Of a DNA stretch of 41,909 nucleotides, positions 1-7,512 are shown in pieces. A model generated the notes under the pieces. That model was not told the origin of the DNA. It made no database searches and saw nothing but the letters and a program-made list of their open reading frames with translations. The stretch covers positions 1 to 41,909 of the forward strand of contig JADZDL010000535.1 of assembly GCA_020851075.1 (NCBI GenBank), given 5' to 3'. The DNA comes from Planctomycetota bacterium (GTDB taxonomy: Bacteria; Planctomycetota; UBA1135; UBA2386). How positions within the stretch are numbered: the first letter of the stretch is position 1; each line of letters opens with the position of its first letter. A program made the position numbers and the translations under genes.

Positions 1-2068
1 CCAGGCCCGGCCACTCGGGAATCGCGAGGCGAAACCGGGCTTGCGGCCCCGACCCACCCACAACTGGCGCCGCATCGGGCGGCACCTGCAGCGAGCAACC
101 CTGCGCCCCCAGAGAATCTAACGACAACGGCCCAGGCTGCATCCGCGTCCACCCGAATACCATGAAGGCGGCGTTCGACGGCAAGTCGAACAACGTCACT
201 TCGAGAGCCTTGCCGATCCGAGGCGTATCACGTGGCACTAGGCGCGTTACGGGGAGGGTTCCTGCACACCCGGACGCAAAGGATGTGTAGGTGCAGGTGG
301 GGCCGACGCGGCCGAGGCACGTGGTCCAGGTTGCGTCGATGCCGACATACGACTCACCCGGCTCCAAGGCAGGAATGTGATCTTGGTACGAGCCGAAGTA
401 GCCGCCAACCGTTACGTGACCATCCGACCTCCGCGCAAGCCAGTGCGAGTCCCCAGCGGCGATCTCGACATAGACCACTCCTGTTGGCGGTTGGGGAACA
501 GGATTGCCCGCAGGCCATGCCACCACCTGTCCATCGGAGCGGAGTCCGAGACCGATGTTCCGGGCCATCGCAACCTGCACGTAGGTGATGCCGATCGGCA
601 GAAATGGTACTTGCCCATTGAAATTGGCACAGAGTATCGCCCCGTCGGAGCGGAGGAGCCCGGTGGCACTGCGGTTCGCGGAAGCCCCCACATAGCTGGT
701 TCCGGGCGGCAAAACTGGCACATTCAGCCCGGATGAGGGAGCGCCAAACGCAACGGCTACACCATCCGAACGGATCGCAACGGTGTGATCTTCGGAAGTT
801 GCCGCCGTGACGTAAGACACTCCCGGCGGGAGCGTAGGCACATTGCATTGCCCATGGCTGTTATCACCCCAGGCCACAAGCTGGCCATCCGAGCGCAGCG
901 CGACATTGTAATCACTCTCAGACCACACACGCTCATAACGGAGCCCGGGAGGGAGCTGCGGGGCGTTCGGATACCCATAGTTGGCACCAAACCCGATCAA
1001 CTCTCCGTTGGAGAGCAACCCGAGTGTATGGGCACTCCCGCAAGATGCGTCGACCCATTGCTCGCCCTGCGGCAGAGTGGGCAGTGGACTCCCATAGAAT
1101 GGGTCACCCCAACCACGCACCGAACCATCCGCAAACAGTGCAACTGTATGGAAGGCACCCGCCACCAACTGTACGCAGCCAGTCCCGGAAAGCCCAACTG
1201 GTACACTGGTAGCCGCATAGCCGTTGTTACCCCAAGCAACAAAAGTCCCATCAGACCGTAAGGCACTTGTGTGATAACCGCCTGGCGCCAGCAGTGTATA
1301 GGTGACGCCGGCAGGCAGCGCCGGAACTAAAGACTGTCCCGCAGAATTGTCTCCCCATGCCACTACGGCACCGTCCGACCGCCGCGCCAGAGCATGCCAA
1401 CTTCCCCCAAAGAGCTCCGTGTAGAATACCCCACTTGGCAACGATGGCACCCCCAGGATGCCATTGACATCAATCCCCCATGCGGCGATCGAGCCATCCG
1501 ACAACAGCAGCATCGACCACGAGTACCCAGCATGGATCGTCACAACCGACACACCAGGCGACAGCGGAGGCGGAGTTGCAATGTTGTAGTAGTTCTGACC
1601 CCAACCGAGAACAGTGCCATCCGACAGTAGACCGAGAGCGTGGTCCGCGCCTGCGGACACCTGCACATACCGCAGGCCAGCAGGAGGAAGGGGCGCCGCT
1701 GGCGGTGTAATCGAAGTACCGTTTCCCCACACAACGGCTTTACCATCCGACTGAATAGCCACTCCGAAACTGCCACTCATGGAAACAGATTCATAGCGCA
1801 AACCCGCAGAAGCGGGCGGTGGCTCACAAACCCCGCCAAACCCGTTCTCTGCACCGTGCACATACAGGCGACCGTCGGAGCGCAGAACCGCGGTCGCATC
1901 GCCCCGCGTAGACACGGCGGTCACGGGTAGGGCATACGCATCTGTGTCAAACCGGGCTGAACCCCACCCCCTCAGCGCCCCTTGCGCCGTTAGGCTGAAC
2001 GAACTGACTAGGAGAACGCAAATCCATGGCAGAGTGCGCCCGGCGTGCACGACGAAGGGAGTGTTCAT
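1..2068 (-). CDS. Secreted RCC1-repeat protein (C-terminus outside window)
   Basis: The frame stays open from ATG 2068 to the window edge, giving 689 residues with the C-terminus missing. A signal peptide is visible (hydrophobic WICVLLVSSFSLTAQ, predicted cut before Q). From about position 1900 down to 400 there are thirteen repeats of roughly 40 residues, each carrying an RSDG-type motif followed by V-x-A-W-G; I checked that all thirteen motifs lie in one frame. This is the RCC1/BLIP-II type of propeller repeat, shorter than the usual ~50 residues. After the repeats comes a Cys-containing region and a beta-rich C-terminal module like those of other secreted proteins here. It lies 43 bp downstream of the 855-codon gene on the same strand, so co-transcription is likely. 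Ligand and function are unknown; a surface or adhesive role is inference. Confidence 0.85.
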   Translation of the reverse strand, partial: MNTPFVVHAGRTLPWICVLLVSSFSLTAQGALRGWGSARFDTDAYALPVTAVSTRGDATAVLRSDGRLYVHGAENGFGGVCEPPPASAGLRYESVSMSGSFGVAIQSDGKAVVWGNGTSITPPAAPLPPAGLRYVQVSAGADHALGLLSDGTVLGWGQNYYNIATPPPLSPGVSVVTIHAGYSWSMLLLSDGSIAAWGIDVNGILGVPSLPSGVFYTELFGGSWHALARRSDGAVVAWGDNSAGQSLVPALPAGVTYTLLAPGGYHTSALRSDGTFVAWGNNGYAATSVPVGLSGTGCVQLVAGAFHTVALFADGSVRGWGDPFYGSPLPTLPQGEQWVDASCGSAHTLGLLSNGELIGFGANYGYPNAPQLPPGLRYERVWSESDYNVALRSDGQLVAWGDNSHGQCNVPTLPPGVSYVTAATSEDHTVAIRSDGVAVAFGAPSSGLNVPVLPPGTSYVGASANRSATGLLRSDGAILCANFNGQVPFLPIGITYVQVAMARNIGLGLRSDGQVVAWPAGNPVPQPPTGVVYVEIAAGDSHWLARRSDGHVTVGGYFGSYQDHIPALEPGESYVGIDATWTTCLGRVGPTCTYTSFASGCAGTLPVTRLVPRDTPRIGKALEVTLFDLPSNAAFMVFGWTRMQPGPLSLDSLGAQGCSLQVPPDAAPVVGGSGPQARFRLAIPEWPGL

Positions 2069-2111
2069 GGCTTCCAATGGAAAGACGGCACCTTACGTGG
2101 GTTGCGCTAGC

Positions 2112-4679
2112 TCAGTAGGAAAACACAATGGCAGGCGTGGCAGATAACCCCTGCCCGGTGCAAGTGAACGTCGTCGAGAGCATCCAGGACACCACCTGCG
2201 CCGAGAACGTCACCCCAGTAGCGGGCGGAAGCACCAACGGAATCCTAACCGATTCCGGAGCGCTGCTGGCAAACAGTTGACTACTGATACCGACACCTGA
2301 CGGGACCCAGTCTTCCAAGCCGCCGATGCCAAGGGAGCTGGGCGCCGTTGGAATACCAAACTGCACAATCGTGCCGATTGCCTGAAGATCAGCTGGCGGT
2401 CGATCCACCAGGAGCCAGTGAATCGGAGGGGGACTCGGCAGGGACTGGGGATTCGGGGTTGCTGAGGGTGCTGGCCCCTCCCAATCGATAAACATCCGAC
2501 GGAGCGAGACAACGCCTGGCAAACCAGCAACGCCGATCTGAGACCCAAACGGCGTTAGCGCACACGTCGGAGTCGTGCGTCCAGTTGTTCCGGGCAGTGG
2601 ATATGGAATCGACTGGCCGGAATTCACCTGGATACCTGATCCGTCCGCTCGCCCCACGCCAAGTGGCAGCATGTCGACAAGAGCGCGCACGGCATCCTGG
2701 CCACCACGGTAGGATCGCGCATGAGCGCCGCCCTTGACGGGGAAGCCCGCGCTGCTCGCGGCTCCAATAACACTCATACGGCCGCGCTCATCGACGGCAA
2801 CACCCCCGCCCGCCGGCGAGAATGGAATTCCCGGCAGGTAGTCCAAGCCGGTGAGGTAAACTAGCCCGTTGGACCCAATAGGAAGCGGCCGAGGGGTATT
2901 GGCATTGATTTCCCCCATAACTGCGGTCCGCTCCACTGGCGCCGTAGCGATCGAGCCACTTCGCAAGAGCTCAAGGAGTCCCGTTCCGCCTGGACTTGGC
3001 GTATCCACGAAGAAGCTGGAAAAAGTAAGGTCCTGTAGATTTGGGCTACCCGACGGAGCATAGCCAACAACTGTGATGTGATCCACATACTCATTCCACC
3101 CAGCAACACCGGTCCATCCCCCGATCCCATCATTACCCTGAAAAGAGCCAGAAAGAGCATTCAGCACTGGATTTACAGGAATAATATCGTTGGCTGTCAC
3201 AAGAAATCCATTCGTGATTCCACCGGCGGGCATGGGAACTACGGGGGTCAGCGACCAGCCAAAATTCGACGCGAATAGCCCCGGGTCATCGGTTGTCCCC
3301 ACAACTGAGTAGGTAGGCTGAGTGGCGGCGTAGTGGGCCATGACGTCCGATGCATGAGTGTGCAAACCCTCACCAACATGACCCAGCGACGCTGAGAACT
3401 CTAGTGTGAGGTTGTTCCCAGACCGTGTGGGGCTCGCATCGAATGCCATGACCACGCCGACCGAGTACTCCGAAGTCCCATTCCAGTCGGTGGGACTCAC
3501 GTAGAACGGAAACGTCGCGCCGCTTGCGATGGCACCGACAAAGTCCTTGGTCGTGCTTCCCACCACAACAAACCTGTCCCGAGTGAGTTCCGCAATACCC
3601 CACAACCCGTCCTGCACCACGCCGCCCACGATAGAGTGAAAGTCCTTGACCGTGGCGGACCCCACGGGGCTTGCAGTATGCAGATTGTGAAGTCTGCCAA
3701 CAATTCCATCCCACTGACCCTGACCATTATCGGTGTCGCCCCCAGCAGGCACATAGGTGGGACCTATGGACATAGGTGCATCAAACGGGAGACGAGGCGT
3801 CAGAGCGGTGTCTTCGCTGACGTGATCTCCGAATGCCGAAATGCCGCAGTAGGTCACAACATCACGAAACCCACCCTCCGGATCGGGCTCCACACGAATA
3901 CTCACGTCCGTGATGGCCGAAGCGCCTTCGGGAGCGTGGCTTCCGGGATCCTGAAAGAAGAACTGGTGCGACCACAAGAACATTCCCTCCCCGTTGAATA
4001 CGGCGATATAGCCATTGGGAAGGCCCCGCGGGTACGGAAGCAGCACACTCGTGTTTCCGTCAATCTTGTTCCATCCCGATACACCGTCGAATTGGTTATT
4101 GCCCGTAGTTGACTCATAGGTCTCTCCGCAGATCGCAATCCGAGTCTCAAGCCTGTTGGGCGCACCGTCCTGGCCATAAACCGGCCACACGGATATCGCA
4201 CGAGCATTGGTTGGTTTGCGTGCATGAGGTCCCGGGTTTGGCAGGTGTGAGTCGCCATACCAGAACACCTGCCACTGAATCTTCTGCTCGGGATTAGATC
4301 CAGACGGAACCAGATCCGCCCCGCAGCACTGAAGGACAACAACTTCTTTGGAACCCGACACGCCACCTAAAGTCGCCAACTGAAATTGTTGCGCCGGAAA
4401 CGGGGCCGGTGCGAGATCAACATGCGAGAAGGCCACCAGGTCAGCAACACGATTGGTCGTGAACACATTGATGGTGCCCACTGAATACGTCCGCCCATCC
4501 CCCGGCGTCTTCACATCGGCCCAGGCCTCAGGCACGTCCACCGGGATCGCCTCCGGGCCTGTCGGCAGATTAACCGTCGGAGTCGACGAGTAATCGTGTG
4601 TCGAGTAGTGCACCTGATCCGGTGGCACCGAGTAGACCGGGGGAGCGAGCGACTGGGCGCAAGCCACCGACCCGATCAA
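2112..4679 (-). CDS. Large exported beta-propeller-like protein with repeat-tract-dependent start
   Basis: The only start codon in the present frame downstream of a stop at 4766 is TTG 4679, giving 855 residues that begin in the middle of a signal peptide (SALIGSVACAQS read in frame from upstream). The missing n- and h-regions would come from the heptamer tract at 4692-4754, which is open in this frame but reached only from out-of-frame ATGs at 4767 and 4762. The body is beta-rich; an SBBP-like propeller repeat is visible around residues 610-665 (VDERGRMSVIGAASSAGFPV, then GGQDAVRALV). The last ~150 residues resemble the C-terminal module of neighbouring secreted proteins and contain an AQV motif near the end. 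Function unknown. Sampled GC is lower than in most of the window. Expression may be phase variable; the true start is therefore uncertain. Confidence 0.8.
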   Translation of the reverse strand: MIGSVACAQSLAPPVYSVPPDQVHYSTHDYSSTPTVNLPTGPEAIPVDVPEAWADVKTPGDGRTYSVGTINVFTTNRVADLVAFSHVDLAPAPFPAQQFQLATLGGVSGSKEVVVLQCCGADLVPSGSNPEQKIQWQVFWYGDSHLPNPGPHARKPTNARAISVWPVYGQDGAPNRLETRIAICGETYESTTGNNQFDGVSGWNKIDGNTSVLLPYPRGLPNGYIAVFNGEGMFLWSHQFFFQDPGSHAPEGASAITDVSIRVEPDPEGGFRDVVTYCGISAFGDHVSEDTALTPRLPFDAPMSIGPTYVPAGGDTDNGQGQWDGIVGRLHNLHTASPVGSATVKDFHSIVGGVVQDGLWGIAELTRDRFVVVGSTTKDFVGAIASGATFPFYVSPTDWNGTSEYSVGVVMAFDASPTRSGNNLTLEFSASLGHVGEGLHTHASDVMAHYAATQPTYSVVGTTDDPGLFASNFGWSLTPVVPMPAGGITNGFLVTANDIIPVNPVLNALSGSFQGNDGIGGWTGVAGWNEYVDHITVVGYAPSGSPNLQDLTFSSFFVDTPSPGGTGLLELLRSGSIATAPVERTAVMGEINANTPRPLPIGSNGLVYLTGLDYLPGIPFSPAGGGVAVDERGRMSVIGAASSAGFPVKGGAHARSYRGGQDAVRALVDMLPLGVGRADGSGIQVNSGQSIPYPLPGTTGRTTPTCALTPFGSQIGVAGLPGVVSLRRMFIDWEGPAPSATPNPQSLPSPPPIHWLLVDRPPADLQAIGTIVQFGIPTAPSSLGIGGLEDWVPSGVGISSQLFASSAPESVRIPLVLPPATGVTFSAQVVSWMLSTTFTCTGQGLSATPAIVFSY

Positions 4680-4691
4680 CGCACTAACTAC

Positions 4692-4754
4692 GAGCTGAGA
4701 GCTGAGAGCTGAGAGCTGAGAGCTGAGAGCTGAGAGCTGAGAGCTGAGAGCTGA
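4692..4754. repeat. Nine perfect tandem copies of GAGCTGA (TCAGCTC on the gene strand)
   Basis: The plus strand reads GAGCTGA nine times without mismatch. Seven is not a multiple of three, so three copies (21 nt) encode the heptapeptide S-A-L-S-S-Q-L and all three frames give cyclic versions of it with no stop. The tract lies between ATG 4767 / ATG 4762 and the body of the 855-codon gene. With nine copies both ATG frames stop just after the tract (TAG at 4684-4686 and 4688-4690). Eight copies would put ATG 4767 in frame; seven or ten would put ATG 4762 in frame. This is the structure of a simple-sequence contingency locus. Similar heptamer repeats occur as intergenic STRR elements in cyanobacteria, so a neutral repeat is the alternative. 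Confidence 0.95.
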
Positions 4755-5039
4755 GTAGACATGTCATAAGGCAGCCGTCGACACCCTTGCCCCAGATGGT
4801 CGCACACCCAAACGAAGGGGGGCGATCTGTAGTCCTTCTGTGCCACGGCCAATTGCCTGAGAGAACCCTAGCCTCACGCCAAGCCCAATGTCAAGACCAT
4901 GCCCCAAATTTCCCACTGAGCCAGCCGGCGTGCGCCCACCCTCCGATGGCGGAACGACAATCGCCAGGGGACGGAGAGCATTGTTGCAGGGCAAGGGCTA
5001 CGAGCATCTTTTGCCTGAAGTGACGACGCCACTGCCCCC
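4755..5039. promoter_or_regulatory. Upstream region of the repeat-controlled gene
   Basis: This stretch separates the start region of the 855-codon gene from the stop of the copper-radical oxidase gene, both on the minus strand. It contains the two candidate ATG starts (first bases at 4767 and 4762, minus strand), five bases apart and in different frames. I see no strong Shine-Dalgarno sequence in front of them and no convincing open frame or terminator hairpin. The promoter presumably lies here but I could not assign a -10/-35 pair. Confidence 0.4.
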
Positions 5040-7070
5040 TCACGAACGGATCTTCACCCACACCGCCTTCGACGGAATGTTCGCGCGATTGAGCGCAAAC
5101 GCCATGTCGTAGCCCCGCGGCAGCCGATTGCCGTCCATGGTCAGGAAGTTCCGCCGCGTGCTGCTCACGACGTTGCTCGGCAGTTCGACATAACGCGCCG
5201 TCATGTCACTGTGGTGCGTCATCGCGGCCGGCGCCAGCAACACCAACCGCACCACGGCGTCGTTCGGATCGAGGTCCGTGCACGTCATCTGGAACACGAC
5301 CGGTAGGCCCGTGTCGACATCCTGCCCATCCAGAACATACGTGCCATCCAACGGGTCGATGGTCACCGCACCCGCCGGCCCCGTGATGCTCACGATGCGC
5401 GGGCGCAGCGGCGGCGGGTTTCCTTGCAGGTAGTGCGGCGAGAAGATCGCGTAGTCGGGATGCGCCCCCGTCGTACGGTCATTGCCGCCGCCGACGAGCA
5501 CCCGGCCATCGGGCAGGAGCGCGGCCGTCGAGTGATAGCGCCGCGGCGACAACGTCGTTTCCGCCGGTTGCAGATGCCATGTGTTCGTGGACGGCACATA
5601 CAACGCGGGCTGCAGGACCGGCACGTAGCCCGGCGGCGAAGTGCTGAGCGCGCTGCCGCCAATCACGAGCAAGGTGGAGTCCGGCAGGATGATCGGATTG
5701 AGGTCCGTTCGCCCCACCGTTCCCGGGGAGTTGCCCGGCATCGGGGGCAACGTGATCCACGGTGCCGTGCCGCTGCTCGCGAGGCACGCTTCGGCGTCCG
5801 AGGTGGGCAGGAACGAAGTGTTCCACCCACCCAGCCTCACCACCACATCTTGCAGTGCGCCACCGGCCATACGCGCGAAGAACACACTGCCGCCATTCTC
5901 ACGCGACGCATTCCACACGCTGCCGAAACGGCCCACACTGCGATTCCAGGTGCGCGACGCCAGGGGCGCGTTCATCGAGAACGCCGAGGAATCCGGGCCA
6001 TAACCCGAAACGAACAGGTCCCCGGTGCTCAGCAGATGCAAACGCGGGTAGAGGCCCAGCATCTCACGGAAGTTGAAGTTCAGCGTGCCGCCGGGACCAG
6101 GCATCACCTGCGTCGTAGGACCGTGGTCCGGATCGCGCGTCAGAAAGCCCGCGGGCGAATTGCTGGCGCGCACGACGAACGACTCATACGTGTTGAGTAC
6201 CTGGTTGGTCGCAAAGTCGGCGCCACCGGCCACCACGACCACTTCGTTGTTGAGCCCGTTGCGCGTGATGCGCTGCGATAGGGTCACCGTGGGATACCAA
6301 CGCCCGACGAGCAGTTCCTGGTTTCCAGGCTTCTTCCACGCGCCGATCTCGCCGGGATACAAGGAGCACGAGAGGCCAAACGGCTGCGACGCGGCCACCG
6401 GATCGAACATCACCAACGTCTTCGTGATCTCGAAGTTGTTGATGAGCGGCGGATTGGTGAGCGCATCGATGTCGCCCATCTCTCCGCCCGCCACGATGAG
6501 ATCACCTTCCTGCGACCACGCGTGCCCCGCGCAGACGATGCTGTCGAACGGCGCACCCGACACCGTGTAGGAACTGCCGTCCTTCGGGCCGAACGGGACC
6601 GACGGCAGCAGGAAGTTGCGGAAGCGTGGCAGCCTCGGTTCGGGATCGACGATCGCCCACGCCTGACAACTCCAGAAGCGATTGGTGGGATCGAGGGCCG
6701 AACTGGCGCGCAACACCACGGGCCATTCATCCCACACGAGCAACTTGCCTTGGTGGGGCCCCTTCGGGATGAGCGCCATGTGCACCGGCTGGAAGGCACC
6801 GCCGCCCGACGTGTAGAAGCCCCAGGAAAACACCCCCGAAGCGGGCGGTGGCACAAAGCCCGGTCCCCGGAATGGAGCCGCGAAGTCGGTGCCCGCGGGC
6901 GCGACCGTGCTGTGGTGGAACGTGTCCGACCAGCTGCCTTGCAGGCTTTGCGCGGCCGCACGCCCACCGACGAACATGGCGGCCGAGAGAAAGGCGGCGG
7001 AGAGAAGGACGGCGTTCCGATGGGAAACCACAAAGGGATCCCCGATCCCGCGCCTGCAATGTGCAGCCAT
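5040..7070 (-). CDS. Copper-radical oxidase, galactose/glyoxal oxidase type
   Basis: The 676-residue product has a signal peptide (VLLSAAFLSAAMFVGGRAAAQ, cut before Q41), a kelch-type propeller, and a C-terminal DUF1929 early-set domain from about residue 555 (PRIVSI to WVKIRS). All protein-derived residues of the galactose oxidase copper site are present: Cys180 in SIVCAGH, Tyr259 in GRWYPT (the Cys-Tyr crosslink pair), Tyr512 and His513 in RRYHST, and His619 in MTHHSDM. Such enzymes oxidise a primary alcohol or aldehyde with O2 and release H2O2; the substrate cannot be told from sequence. The predicted location is outside the inner membrane. ATG 7070 gives a long n-region; GTG 7031 (residue 14) is an alternative start. 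No obvious operon partner; the next gene downstream is 272 bp away. Confidence 0.88.
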   Translation of the reverse strand: MAAHCRRGIGDPFVVSHRNAVLLSAAFLSAAMFVGGRAAAQSLQGSWSDTFHHSTVAPAGTDFAAPFRGPGFVPPPASGVFSWGFYTSGGGAFQPVHMALIPKGPHQGKLLVWDEWPVVLRASSALDPTNRFWSCQAWAIVDPEPRLPRFRNFLLPSVPFGPKDGSSYTVSGAPFDSIVCAGHAWSQEGDLIVAGGEMGDIDALTNPPLINNFEITKTLVMFDPVAASQPFGLSCSLYPGEIGAWKKPGNQELLVGRWYPTVTLSQRITRNGLNNEVVVVAGGADFATNQVLNTYESFVVRASNSPAGFLTRDPDHGPTTQVMPGPGGTLNFNFREMLGLYPRLHLLSTGDLFVSGYGPDSSAFSMNAPLASRTWNRSVGRFGSVWNASRENGGSVFFARMAGGALQDVVVRLGGWNTSFLPTSDAEACLASSGTAPWITLPPMPGNSPGTVGRTDLNPIILPDSTLLVIGGSALSTSPPGYVPVLQPALYVPSTNTWHLQPAETTLSPRRYHSTAALLPDGRVLVGGGNDRTTGAHPDYAIFSPHYLQGNPPPLRPRIVSITGPAGAVTIDPLDGTYVLDGQDVDTGLPVVFQMTCTDLDPNDAVVRLVLLAPAAMTHHSDMTARYVELPSNVVSSTRRNFLTMDGNRLPRGYDMAFALNRANIPSKAVWVKIRS

Positions 7071-7512
7071 GGAGAGAGCCTCGGCACGAACTCGAGGCGC
7101 AATGGCCTCACATCCTCGCCCCGGGCATCCCGGGATCCGCGACCAGGATCCACGCCCTTGCCCTGCGTGTCAACGGGAGCTGATACCCGCCGAAAACCAT
7201 GCAAGCCGCCTCGACCCCGAACAGAAACGATGTTCCTCGTCTCAAAACCCCCCGGATCCGGGCTTCTCGCCGAAAAACGCTCTCGGGGCGTGCCACCGCC
7301 GGCATAACCAGGTGCGCGGCGTCACGGATCTGTGACACCTCGTGGTGTGTCACCCCCAATAGCGGTGACGCGAGTCGCACTTTCCGTTCGTCCCAGCTCA
7401 CCAATGGCAACGATTGCCCCAGGCAACCCGGCATTGCCCGCCGCCGGACCAGGTTGCCCACACCGTGGCATTGAAGTTGCCCTGCGGCGCGACTCCCACC
7501 CAAGGCTCACCC
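7071..7512. other. Divergent intergenic region, 442 bp
   Basis: This region lies between two divergently transcribed genes for secreted proteins (copper-radical oxidase and FG-GAP protein). Open frames here are short and arginine-rich, as expected of non-coding high-GC DNA. The only structure that stands out is the cluster of GTCAC/GTGAC half-sites at 7321-7369. I could not assign a TANNNT element to either flanking start codon. Confidence 0.5.
7321..7369. promoter_or_regulatory. Cluster of alternating GTCAC / GTGAC half-sites
   Basis: Four 5-bp half-sites alternate in orientation: GTCAC 7321-7325, GTGAC 7332-7336, GTCAC 7349-7353 and GTGAC 7365-7369. They form three overlapping dyads. The middle one is the longest (GTGACAC 7332-7338 and GTGTCAC 7347-7353, 8-nt loop) and the last pairs GTCACC with GGTGAC. 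The location, about 145-190 bp before the FG-GAP gene and 250-300 bp before the oxidase gene, suits an operator for one or both. The regulator is unknown and chance is not excluded. Confidence 0.4.

Noticed and set aside
232..1930. Several short plus- and minus-strand frames across the RCC1 gene
   Set aside because: The RCC1 frame runs unbroken from 2068 to the window edge with thirteen in-frame RSDG-type motifs; the others are shadows.
4692..4754. CRISPR array
   Set aside because: The repeats are 7 bp and directly abut with no spacers; no cas genes are present.
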